DNA of 64,000 nucleotides. Origin: CAYJPV01 sp964372095. GTDB lineage: Bacteria; Acidobacteriota; Vicinamibacteria; Vicinamibacterales; JAKQTR01. The translations under genes and the position numbers were made by a program. This document shows, piece by piece, positions 51,039 to 58,764 of this stretch; position 1 is the stretch's first letter; the number at the start of each line of letters is the position of its first letter. The notes under the pieces are model-generated. The model was not told where the DNA came from. It ran no database searches and worked only from the letters and a program-made list of their open reading frames with translations. The stretch is taken from positions 33,971 to 97,970 of the forward strand of contig CAYJPV010000021.1 in NCBI GenBank assembly GCA_964372095.1. Reading direction: 5' to 3'.

Positions 51039-51244
51039 TCGGCCGCGACGCTGGGGCGACGCCCGTGGTGGCGCGACCGTCGCAGTTGCCTCTCGGCCTC
51101 ATCGCGGCCGACCTGATGGACATCCATGAACACGCGCACATCGTCGTCACCCAGTGCGAACGCGAGCGCGATGCGTTCGTCGGGCGTCATTGTGCGCACC
51201 AGGTCGTGCGTGCGCCGACGGGCGTATGCGCCTGAGTCCTCCAT
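51020..51244 (-). CDS. Small antitoxin-like partner of the nucleotidyltransferase
   Basis: 74 residues: ARRRTHDLVRTMTPDERIALAFALGDDDVRVFMDVHQVGRDEAERQL then a basic tail. It is helical and charged, with no recognised family. It overlaps the nucleotidyltransferase start and is preceded by TATACT (51251-51256) only 6 bases before ATG 51244, so the transcript is probably leaderless. The small-first, enzyme-second order is that of a toxin-antitoxin pair. Confidence 0.65.
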   Translation of the reverse strand: MEDSGAYARRRTHDLVRTMTPDERIALAFALGDDDVRVFMDVHQVGRDEAERQLRRSRHHGRRPSVAAEWDDAP

Positions 51245-51297
51245 GCCGAGAGTATAGCGTGTGAAGTCCCGCACCGGGCGAGACCGTCCCAAAACGA

Positions 51298-51463
51298 CTA
51301 GTGGCCCGTATCCGCTGAAACGGAAGTGGATTCCGGAGCGCGGCGCCCGGATCGCCAGGCGCAATGACCGAGGATATGGGGCATATCCGAGGGAAGAGCA
51401 ACGCCGCGAGGCGGGATGCCCCGCCCGGAAGGCGCTACTGTCTCAGCGGATACGGGCCACTAG
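51298..51463. mobile_element. MITE-like element with 21-bp perfect terminal inverted repeats
   Basis: The left end CTAGTGGCCCGTATCCGCTG (51298-51317, plus one more base) is the exact inverse of 51443-51463. About 124 bases lie between, including smaller palindromes such as GGATATGGGGCATATCC, and no gene. Size, perfect ends and non-coding centre fit a miniature transposable element or a structured repeat. I see no clear target-site duplication. Confidence 0.7.
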
Positions 51464-51531
51464 CCTCGGGTTCGACCCGACAGGTCCGCAGAACCGAGGT
51501 ACCTGAGTATCTACGTCGCCGGTTGAGTTGC

Positions 51532-52836
51532 TCACATCCGTTCGGGCAGGGCCGGCCGCTCGGTGTCGTTGGCCAGGCCGAGCCGATCGAACGCGGCCAG
51601 CAGAAGCGACAGGACGATGGCGACGACCGTGCCGAGGGCCATGCCCTTGAGTGCCACTGTGCCGATGGTGATCGAGGCGCCGCTCACGCCGGCGACCAGC
51701 ACCACGGCCGTCAGGATCAGGTTGCGCGACCGGGTATAGTCCACCTTCTGCTCGATGAGCATGCGGATGCCGGCGGCGGCGATCACGCCGAACAGCAGGA
51801 TGCAGACGCCGCCCATCACGGGCACCGGGATGGCGCGCACCAGCGCGGCGAGTTTGCCGACGAACGACATCAGGACGGCGATCACGGCGGCGCCGCCGAT
51901 CACCCAGACGCTGAAGACGCGCGTGATGGCCATCACGCCGATGTTCTCGCCGTAGGTGGTGTTGGGCGTCGCGCCCACCAGCCCCGACAGCACGTTCGAG
52001 ATGCCGTCGCCGATCAGCGAGCGGTGCAGGCCCGGGTTCCGCATGAGGTCGCGGCCGACGATATGGCCCGTCACCACCAGGTGGCCGATATGCTCGGCCA
52101 GCACCACGAGGAATGCCGGCATGATCACCAGGATGGCCTGGATGTCGAACGCCGGGGCGTAGAACGTCGGCGCCTTGAACCACGGGGCGGCGGCCACACT
52201 GCTCCAGTCCACGATGCCGAGGACCTCCGCCAGGCCGTACCCCGCGATCACGCCGATGAGCACGGGGATGGTCGAGAAGAACCCCCGCAGGAGCACCGAC
52301 CCGAGCAGCGTGACGGCCAGCGTGAACATCGACACGGCGATGGCTGTGCCGGCCGGAATACGCAGCTCCGCGACGGTGGTGCCCGTCAGCCCCGCCATGT
52401 CGGTCGCGACCGGCGCCAGTTCGAGGCCGATCACCGCGACGATCGCGCCCATGGCGGCCGGCGGGAAGACGACGTCCAGCCAGGCCGTGCCGGCGAGGCG
52501 CACGACACCCGCCACCAGGATGAAGAACAGGCCGAAGACGATGAACGCGCCCTGGGCCGCGGGATAACCCCCGCCGCCGCGGGCCGCCATCACGGCCATG
52601 ACCGGCGCGATAAACGCGAAGCTCGATCCGAGGTAGGCCGGGATACGCCCGCCCGCGACCACGAGGTACACGAGCGTGCCGACGCCGTTCATCAGCAGCG
52701 ATGTCGCCGGATCGACCTTGAAGAGGAACGGCACCAGTACCGTGGCGCCGAACATCGCGCAGAGGTGCTGGAGGCTCAGCGGCAGCCCGCGAAGCAGCGG
52801 CACCCGCTCGTCGACCTGGATGATCCGATTCGTCAT
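51532..52836 (-). CDS. uraA: Uracil/xanthine permease (NCS2 family, UraA-like)
   Basis: 434 residues with about 14 membrane segments. VPLLRGLPLSLQHLCAMFGATVLVP at the start, AEHIGHLVVTG (substrate-binding Glu/His region) and GATPNTTYGENIGVMAITRV are signatures of NCS2 uracil permeases. It imports uracil with protons through the inner membrane. Its start region shares 31 of 32 bases with the end of the nucleotidyltransferase gene at 50476. It lies 28 bases after the DUF5916 gene on the same strand. Confidence 0.93.
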   Translation of the reverse strand: MTNRIIQVDERVPLLRGLPLSLQHLCAMFGATVLVPFLFKVDPATSLLMNGVGTLVYLVVAGGRIPAYLGSSFAFIAPVMAVMAARGGGGYPAAQGAFIVFGLFFILVAGVVRLAGTAWLDVVFPPAAMGAIVAVIGLELAPVATDMAGLTGTTVAELRIPAGTAIAVSMFTLAVTLLGSVLLRGFFSTIPVLIGVIAGYGLAEVLGIVDWSSVAAAPWFKAPTFYAPAFDIQAILVIMPAFLVVLAEHIGHLVVTGHIVGRDLMRNPGLHRSLIGDGISNVLSGLVGATPNTTYGENIGVMAITRVFSVWVIGGAAVIAVLMSFVGKLAALVRAIPVPVMGGVCILLFGVIAAAGIRMLIEQKVDYTRSRNLILTAVVLVAGVSGASITIGTVALKGMALGTVVAIVLSLLLAAFDRLGLANDTERPALPERM

Positions 52837-52856
52837 CCGGCGAGTGTACCCCCGGT
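52825..52856. repeat. 32-bp direct repeat, copy B (UraA start region)
   Basis: Contains the first codons and upstream leader of UraA. The copy A sequence lies 2.35 kb away in the same orientation, so the repeat flanks the nucleotidyltransferase pair, the MITE-like element and UraA. Confidence 0.85.
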
Positions 52857-52864
52857 CAGGGTCC

Positions 52865-55069
52865 TTACCGCAGGAACGAGTACTGGAACTTCACCAGCAA
52901 CTGATTCGAGTCGCGTTGCCAGCGGTCGGCCACGTCGCGGACGTTGTGGTTGTAGATCACGAACAGGTCGCCCACCGCCCGGAACGTCCAGCGCAGCCGC
53001 GAGTTGGTGCCCACCGACCGGCTGGCCGAGTCGTACTGGACGTAACTCGACACAGTGAGGTCCGGCGACAGGTTGAGCCGGAGGCGGGTGCCCGACACGG
53101 TGGTGGCGAAGTTGCCGGCGTCGAGGCGGCCGACGGCGCGCTCGCCGCTGAACTCCACGGTGACGGCCGGCGTGGGATTCCAGGCGCCGGACCAGCTGAC
53201 CTGGTGGAGGGTGCCCTCGTAGAACCCGCCAAACCACCAGGTGACCTGCGTGCTGAAGCGGCGTTTGGCCGCCGTGCCGGCCTCGAGACGGTACCGCGTC
53301 CAGTGGTACGACCCTGGCGCCAGCACCACGCCGTCGGCCACTGCGAACGGACGCGCCAGATACTCACCCGTCGGCACCCAGTTCACTTCCACGCGGTCGC
53401 CCGACTCGAACCGCCAGTTCACCGGTGCCGTAAACACGCGGTAACTTTCCCACTGGCCGTCGAGGTCCGTCACCAGCGTGTTGCGGAACTCCATGAACAT
53501 CTGGCGGATGTTCCAGAAACCGGGCCGGGGCTTGAATTCGGTGTTGAACGTCAGCGCATGGACGCCCGGGCGCGCCACGAATCCCATCGACGGATCGAAG
53601 TCGCGCCCCACGCGCCAGTACTTGAACACGGTGTCCCACAGGTCGTTGGGGTAATCCACCGTGACGCCGAACGCAGAGCGGTCAGGACCCAGCCCCTCGC
53701 GGTTCATCGCCATGCCCCACAGGCCAACCATGAGGTTCTTGTTGCCCCTGGCGTGCGACGTCTGGTACGTCGCGTCCGCGCCGATCAACCAGCTGTCGGC
53801 ACGGCCGTGCGGGTCGCCCAGCGTCGCGATCAGGCCCACGGATGATTCCGCCAGCACGTTCTGCTTCAGGCGCGCGACACCCAGTGTGGTGCCGGGAACG
53901 ACCCCGCCCGCGCTGTCAGTCCGGACCAGTTGCGCGCCGATGTTCGAACTGCCGGCGCGGCCGCTGACCTTGCCGCCCGCAACAATCGGGACCTCCCGCC
54001 CCGCCACCAGACCCACGCGGCGGCTGTAGTAGGGCAGCAGTTCCTGGCCGAGCCCCAGGCCGAACGAAAAGATGTCCGCGCCTTCCAGGAAAAACGTGCG
54101 CTTCTCCGGAAAGAACAACGGAAAACGCGTGAAGTTCGTGCGGCGGGTATCCACCTCGGTTTCGGCGAAGTCGGTATTCACCGTCAGCGAGCCCAGCAGA
54201 TTCGAACCCAGACGCTGCGTCACATCAAGGCTGGGATCGAACGTGGTCTCGACATCGGCTCCCGGCGCCGGACGACCGGCGCCACCCACGATGGCGGGCC
54301 TGATGCTCAGGCCGAGGCCGAGGTCGAACTCGGGCAGGCCGGTCAGCGTACCGGCCTGGCTGACGTGCGTGATCTTGAAGTCGCGGCTCCAGCCGGACCA
54401 GCGGGCCACCTCCTGCAGACGCTGCACCCGCCGCTGCACGTTGACGTTCCACGCCCGCAAGCCAGGCTTGAAAGAGAGCGTGGACACCGGCACCCGGATC
54501 TCCACACCCCACCCGTCGTCATCCCGGGCCGTTGCCGCTTCCCACAAGCCGTCCCAGTTGGCGTTTTCGCTCTCCCCGCCGGGCTCAATCAGCGCATCGT
54601 ACCGCGCGCCGCCCGGATTCACGGCAAACACGTACCCCGAGCGGCCGTCCTGGAACGTATCCACCACCACCTTGACGTGGTCCTCGTTCTGCAGCGACGC
54701 GTCCCGCGACTTCGTGAAACTCACAATCCCCGACGCGTCGGGATCGTCGCAGCGGATGCCGAAGACGATGACTCGACTGTTGGCCACCACACGGACAACC
54801 GTGCGGCCGGTTGCCGCTCCCCCCGGCGTCGGCTCGCTCATCGTCAGGCCGTCCGCCGCCGGCGCATCGCGCCAGAAGCCTTCGTCGAGCTTGCCGTCGA
54901 TCCGCAGGCCCTCGCCCAGCGCACCGGCCGCCAGCGACGGGCGCGGACTCGTCACCACGGGGGGCGCAGCGTCCTGGGCGTACGCTGCCGTGACCGGTGC
55001 TGCCGCCGCCCACAGGCCGAGGAGCCAGAAAATCCGGGCACGGGCAGTCTTGCGGAGCGATGTGACCAT
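52865..55069 (-). CDS. DUF5916 outer-membrane protein with N-terminal CBM9-like domain
   Basis: About 734 residues. The signal peptide (FWLLGLWAAAAPVTAAYAQ) is followed by a CBM9-like sandwich (GEGLRIDGKLDEGFWRDAPA, VFGIRCDDPD, VKVVVDTFQDGRSGYVFAVNPGGARYD), then a long C-terminal barrel (repeated alternating strands ending QLLVKFQYSFLR, a terminal-Arg barrel end). FPLFFPEKRTFFLEGADIFSFGLG is the DUF5916 signature. The family is typical of Acidobacteria and Bacteroidetes, and its ligand is not known. Start at 55069 is chosen for the signal peptide. Confidence 0.9.
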   Translation of the reverse strand: MVTSLRKTARARIFWLLGLWAAAAPVTAAYAQDAAPPVVTSPRPSLAAGALGEGLRIDGKLDEGFWRDAPAADGLTMSEPTPGGAATGRTVVRVVANSRVIVFGIRCDDPDASGIVSFTKSRDASLQNEDHVKVVVDTFQDGRSGYVFAVNPGGARYDALIEPGGESENANWDGLWEAATARDDDGWGVEIRVPVSTLSFKPGLRAWNVNVQRRVQRLQEVARWSGWSRDFKITHVSQAGTLTGLPEFDLGLGLSIRPAIVGGAGRPAPGADVETTFDPSLDVTQRLGSNLLGSLTVNTDFAETEVDTRRTNFTRFPLFFPEKRTFFLEGADIFSFGLGLGQELLPYYSRRVGLVAGREVPIVAGGKVSGRAGSSNIGAQLVRTDSAGGVVPGTTLGVARLKQNVLAESSVGLIATLGDPHGRADSWLIGADATYQTSHARGNKNLMVGLWGMAMNREGLGPDRSAFGVTVDYPNDLWDTVFKYWRVGRDFDPSMGFVARPGVHALTFNTEFKPRPGFWNIRQMFMEFRNTLVTDLDGQWESYRVFTAPVNWRFESGDRVEVNWVPTGEYLARPFAVADGVVLAPGSYHWTRYRLEAGTAAKRRFSTQVTWWFGGFYEGTLHQVSWSGAWNPTPAVTVEFSGERAVGRLDAGNFATTVSGTRLRLNLSPDLTVSSYVQYDSASRSVGTNSRLRWTFRAVGDLFVIYNHNVRDVADRWQRDSNQLLVKFQYSFLR

Positions 55070-55122
55070 ACGGCTCTTCAGCAGATTGGTGATCAGGAGG
55101 GAGAAGACGCCGAACCAATAAG

Positions 55123-55155
55123 CCCCCGGCGATCGCAATCGAGGATCGCCGGGGG
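55123..55155 (-). terminator. Hairpin after the HEAT-repeat gene
   Basis: CCCCCGGCGATC and GATCGCCGGGGG are perfect 12-base arms around a 9-base loop, 24 bases after the HEAT-repeat stop (minus strand). No long U-run follows. Probable terminator. Confidence 0.7.
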
Positions 55156-55178
55156 ATTCGACGTGGAACCGGGAACCG

Positions 55179-57380
55179 CTACCGCATCGTCGCCAGGTAG
55201 GCTTTGATGCTGTCCTTGTCCGAGTCGGCCTGCTGGCCCTTGATGAGGCCGAGCGCCTTCGTCAACGCCGCGCGCACGGCCGAACCCGTCAGGCCGTCAT
55301 CCGAGCCGGGCGACGTGGGCAGCGCAATCCGCATCACCGCGGCCGCCGCCTCGCTGGCCGACTCCTGATTGTCCATCAGCGGCACCACCAGGGCGAAACT
55401 CTCCGGCGTCTTGATCCGCTCGAGGGCCCGCAGCAGGATGCGGCGGTCGCCCACGGTGGACGACTTGTCGAGGGCCTGCTTCAGCCCCGCCAGTTTCTGG
55501 GCCGGCGCCAACTGCGAACTCGACACCTGACGCACGTACGACGAAAACGCGTTGTTGCGGAACGCCGCGTCGCCGCTGGCGAAAATCGCGAACAGCTTGT
55601 CCGCCGCGTCAGTGCCGGGCCAGCGGGTCAGCGCACGGAACGCGGCGCTCTTGCGATCACCGGTTGCCGTATCGAACTCCGCCACCGTGGCGGCCAGCGC
55701 CTGCGCGCCGCCCACCTGCGGCAGGACCTCGACGATACGATCCGGTTTCGAAGCGGTCTTCATGGCCTGCGCCAGAGGCGCGGCACGACCCGACTCGGGG
55801 GTGATCTGCGCGGCTGCCGAGACGATGGCGCGCTGCAGGGGGGCGACGGCCTCGGTGGCCGCCGCGTCGAGCATCTTGAGCAACGTGGGCATATCGCTGG
55901 GGCTGGCCACGCCGGCGAGGGCGCCGAGGGCGGCGGTCCGGATCTCCGGTGTCGTATCGCCCGCAAACGCGAAGATACGCGGGGCGAACCGCTTGCCGCC
56001 GCGCGCCCCGATGACGCCGATGGCGGCGGCCTTTGCCGGAGGCGCCAGCGTGTCGAGCATGGCGGCCAGCGGGTCGAGGCTCTTTTCGTCGGCGGTCCAC
56101 AAGAGGACGCCGGCCGCGCGGGTGGCCACGTCACCGTTGGTCGACGTGAGCAGCGGTACCAGGTCCGCGGTGGCCTTGGCCTTCTCCACGCGCGCGAGGG
56201 CTTCGGCGGCGGCAATCACGACGTCGGGTTCGGCGGCGGCCAGCGACGCACGGAACAGCGGGACGGCCCGGCGTTCGCCCTTGTGGCCGAGCATCGTGAT
56301 GATGTCGGCGCGGCGGACGGCGTCGGCCTTCTGCGCCTTGGCGATCCAGGCGCTGGCGGCAAACGGCCCGCGCAGGCGCATGGCGGCGCGCAAGGCGGCA
56401 TGGCGATAGTCGCTGTCGGCGTGATCGGCCGCCTTCAGCAGGTCGGGCAGCGCCGCCGGTCCGCGCACGCCGGCCAGGGTCGCCAGGGCCGCGGCGCGCG
56501 TGGGCAGCAGGCCCGGCGCGTCGGTATGCTGCATGACGAAGCGGCAGACCCGTTCGGCCACGGCCGCGTGGCCGCGGACGCCCAGCGTGCGCGCGTATTC
56601 GATAACCGCGCCCACGGTGTCCGCGGCGTCGTACTTGAAGCCGATCGCCTTGGCCGCCTCGGTCATCGTCGTGTACGACGCCGGGCTGCCGATGCGCGCG
56701 AGGGCCGAGAGCGCCGACCGGCGCAGGACCGGGTCGGCGTCCTTGGCGAAGGGCAACACGGCGGCGTTCGCCTCGGTGGCGCCCAGTTCGCCGAGGGTCT
56801 TGACGATGGTCGCGCGGCTGGGGGGTGTGGCGGCGGGCAGCGCTTTGAGGAGGGCGGCGCGTGCGGGCGCGCCCGGCACGGCCAGCAGCAACTGCGTGAC
56901 CGGCTCCACGAGCGCCGGCACGGCCAGCAGCGGCGTGGCGGCCTTCACCGCGTCGTCGCGGCCCACCAGATGCAGCTGGCTCAGCAGGAAGGTGCGGACT
57001 TCGACATCCGTGGCCGAGCCGAGCGCGGCGATGAACGCGCGTTCGGCGAGCGCCCGGCGGGCGCCGTTGCCGGCGTCACTGGCGTAGACCGCCATGGCGT
57101 TGATGGCCCACCGGACGGCCACGTCGTTGCCCGCGCCGAACGGTACGATGCGGCGCGTAAATTCGGCGAGGCCCGGTTCGCCGAGCGCCAGCATGTGCGC
57201 GGCCAGGGCGTCCCGCTGCTGCGAGTTCGCGGCCGGGAACCGGTACAGAATCGTGTCGGCGGCAGCGGCCAGCGCGCGGGCGTCCTGCGCGGCCGCCGGC
57301 GACGCCGGCACCATCGCGAACAGGGACAACCCGACGGCCACGGCCATCATGGTGCGTAGGAAACGGTTGGTGTGCATCAT
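55179..57380 (-). CDS. Exported HEAT-repeat protein
   Basis: 733 residues: signal peptide (AVAVGLSLFAMVPASPAAAQ), then Ala/Leu-rich helical pairs of about 30 residues throughout (VLRRSALSALARIGSP, VVIAAAEALARVEKAKATADLVPLL, EIRTAALGALAGVASPSDMPTLL), the HEAT-repeat pattern. No catalytic motif is visible, so it is probably a periplasmic scaffold. AAGGG lies 5 bases before the start. It is cotranscribed with, and follows, the Tat-exported oxidoreductase, with a palindrome between them. In related bacteria such pairs serve sugar catabolism. Confidence 0.85.
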   Translation of the reverse strand: MMHTNRFLRTMMAVAVGLSLFAMVPASPAAAQDARALAAAADTILYRFPAANSQQRDALAAHMLALGEPGLAEFTRRIVPFGAGNDVAVRWAINAMAVYASDAGNGARRALAERAFIAALGSATDVEVRTFLLSQLHLVGRDDAVKAATPLLAVPALVEPVTQLLLAVPGAPARAALLKALPAATPPSRATIVKTLGELGATEANAAVLPFAKDADPVLRRSALSALARIGSPASYTTMTEAAKAIGFKYDAADTVGAVIEYARTLGVRGHAAVAERVCRFVMQHTDAPGLLPTRAAALATLAGVRGPAALPDLLKAADHADSDYRHAALRAAMRLRGPFAASAWIAKAQKADAVRRADIITMLGHKGERRAVPLFRASLAAAEPDVVIAAAEALARVEKAKATADLVPLLTSTNGDVATRAAGVLLWTADEKSLDPLAAMLDTLAPPAKAAAIGVIGARGGKRFAPRIFAFAGDTTPEIRTAALGALAGVASPSDMPTLLKMLDAAATEAVAPLQRAIVSAAAQITPESGRAAPLAQAMKTASKPDRIVEVLPQVGGAQALAATVAEFDTATGDRKSAAFRALTRWPGTDAADKLFAIFASGDAAFRNNAFSSYVRQVSSSQLAPAQKLAGLKQALDKSSTVGDRRILLRALERIKTPESFALVVPLMDNQESASEAAAAVMRIALPTSPGSDDGLTGSAVRAALTKALGLIKGQQADSDKDSIKAYLATMR

Positions 57381-57396
57381 CTGATCCCTTGATCAA

Positions 57397-57418
57397 CCCC
57401 GGGGCTGAAGCCCCGGGG
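57397..57418. repeat. CCCCGGGG palindrome, inverted copy of 7047-7068
   Basis: Arms CCCCGGGGCT and AGCCCCGGGG with spacer GA; the whole 22 bases equal the reverse complement of the copy at 7047. It lies between the oxidoreductase stop and the HEAT-repeat start and could attenuate transcription between them. Confidence 0.75.
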
Positions 57419-57423
57419 CCCTA

Positions 57424-57444
57424 GCCTCTAGCCTCTAGCCTCTA
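57424..57444. repeat. Three GCCTCTA heptads including a stop codon
   Basis: Three exact GCCTCTA units. The last one supplies the TAG stop codon (minus strand, 57442-57444) of the Gfo/Idh gene. It joins the palindrome at 57397. Confidence 0.9.
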
Positions 57445-58704
57445 GATCACCCAGGGCGCGCGCATCGGCTGATCGATCAGCCGGTTGGCGGCCTCGTCAT
57501 TCTTGAAGCGCTGCGTCTCGGGATCGAAATGCAGCGTGCGGCCCAGGCGCGCGGCAATGATGCCGAGGTTCACCAGCGTGCCGGACCGGTGCGCGTTCAT
57601 TTCGTTCAGCGCGAACTTCTGGCGCGTGCGCACCGAGTCCGAGAACGTGCCGATCTGGGGTTCCGGATCGGGAATCGACGCCACCAGTTCCTGCAGCCGC
57701 GGCACGTCCGACCTGAAGCCGCGGAAGATCTTGCCCGTCGGCCCGGTGATGTATGCGGCCTCGGTGTCGCGGTTTTCGCCGTCGAGGATGATCTTGCAGC
57801 CGTCGGCGTAGGTGTACTCGATGCGCCGCCACGAACCGACGGCGTCGTAGTGCTGCTGCGGCGCGTCGATGTCCACGCGGATCGGGCTGGTGTCATCCTT
57901 GTTCAGCATGTACTGGACAGGATCCAGGTAATGCTGGCCCATGTCGCCCAGGCCGCCGCCGTCGTAGTCCCAGTACCCGCGGAAGTTCTGGTGCACGCGG
58001 TGCGAGTTGTAGGGCTTGAAGGGCGCGGGGCCGAGCCACATGTCGTAATCGAGTTCGGCCGGCACCTTCTCGGGCTTGAGGTCCGTGCGGCCGCTCCAGT
58101 AGAACTTCCAGTCGTAGCCGGTGATGCCGCTGACCGTGAAGGTCAGGGGCCAGCCCAGCACGCCGCTCTGCACCACCTTCTTGAGCGGCTTCACGTCGGT
58201 GCCCAGGCCGTAGAACGGATCCTTGAACCGGAACCAGGTGTTCACGCGGAACATGCGACCGTGGCGGTTGACCGCGTCGATCACCTTGATGCCTTCGCCG
58301 ATCGTGCGGGTCATCGGCTTCTCGCACCAGATGTCCTTGCCCGCGCGGGCCGCTTCGACGGACATCAGCGCGTGCCAGTGGGGCGGCGTGGCAATGTGGA
58401 CCACGTCCACGTCGGGGCGCGCCAGCACCTCGCGGTAGTCGCGGTACCCCTGCACGTCCTTGCCGGCCATGGCCAGCACTTCGTTCAGGTGCCGGCTGTC
58501 GACGTCGCAGATGGCCAGCAGCCGGGTGCCTTCGTAGTTGATGTGGCCGCGGCCCATGCCGCCGACGCCAATGATGGCCTTCGTCAACTGGTCGCTGGGT
58601 GCGGTGAAACCCGTGCCGCCGAGCACATGCCTCGGCACGATCATCAAGCCGGCGGTGGCCACCGCCGCCCGTTGCAGGAACCGTCGTCTGTTCGTCGTAT
58701 GCAT
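57442..58704 (-). CDS. Tat-exported Gfo/Idh/MocA family oxidoreductase
   Basis: 420 residues. The leader MHTTNRRRFLQRAAVATAG holds the twin-arginine motif RRRFLQ, so it is exported folded with its cofactor. KAIIGVGGMGRGHI is the NAD(P)-binding Rossmann loop, DVVHIATPPHWHALMSVEAARAGKDIWCEKPMTRT carries the EKP motif, and GGGLGDMGQHYLDPVQYML the catalytic His region. It probably oxidises or reduces a sugar or inositol derivative in the periplasm. GAGGA lies upstream of ATG 58704; the longer frame to 58749 is rejected. It is followed by the HEAT-repeat gene. Confidence 0.92.
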   Translation of the reverse strand: MHTTNRRRFLQRAAVATAGLMIVPRHVLGGTGFTAPSDQLTKAIIGVGGMGRGHINYEGTRLLAICDVDSRHLNEVLAMAGKDVQGYRDYREVLARPDVDVVHIATPPHWHALMSVEAARAGKDIWCEKPMTRTIGEGIKVIDAVNRHGRMFRVNTWFRFKDPFYGLGTDVKPLKKVVQSGVLGWPLTFTVSGITGYDWKFYWSGRTDLKPEKVPAELDYDMWLGPAPFKPYNSHRVHQNFRGYWDYDGGGLGDMGQHYLDPVQYMLNKDDTSPIRVDIDAPQQHYDAVGSWRRIEYTYADGCKIILDGENRDTEAAYITGPTGKIFRGFRSDVPRLQELVASIPDPEPQIGTFSDSVRTRQKFALNEMNAHRSGTLVNLGIIAARLGRTLHFDPETQRFKNDEAANRLIDQPMRAPWVI

Positions 58705-58764
58705 GGCAGTCCTCGAACTGGAAAAGCCCGTGGGGGATAACCTGTTCATTTTAGTCCCAATCGC

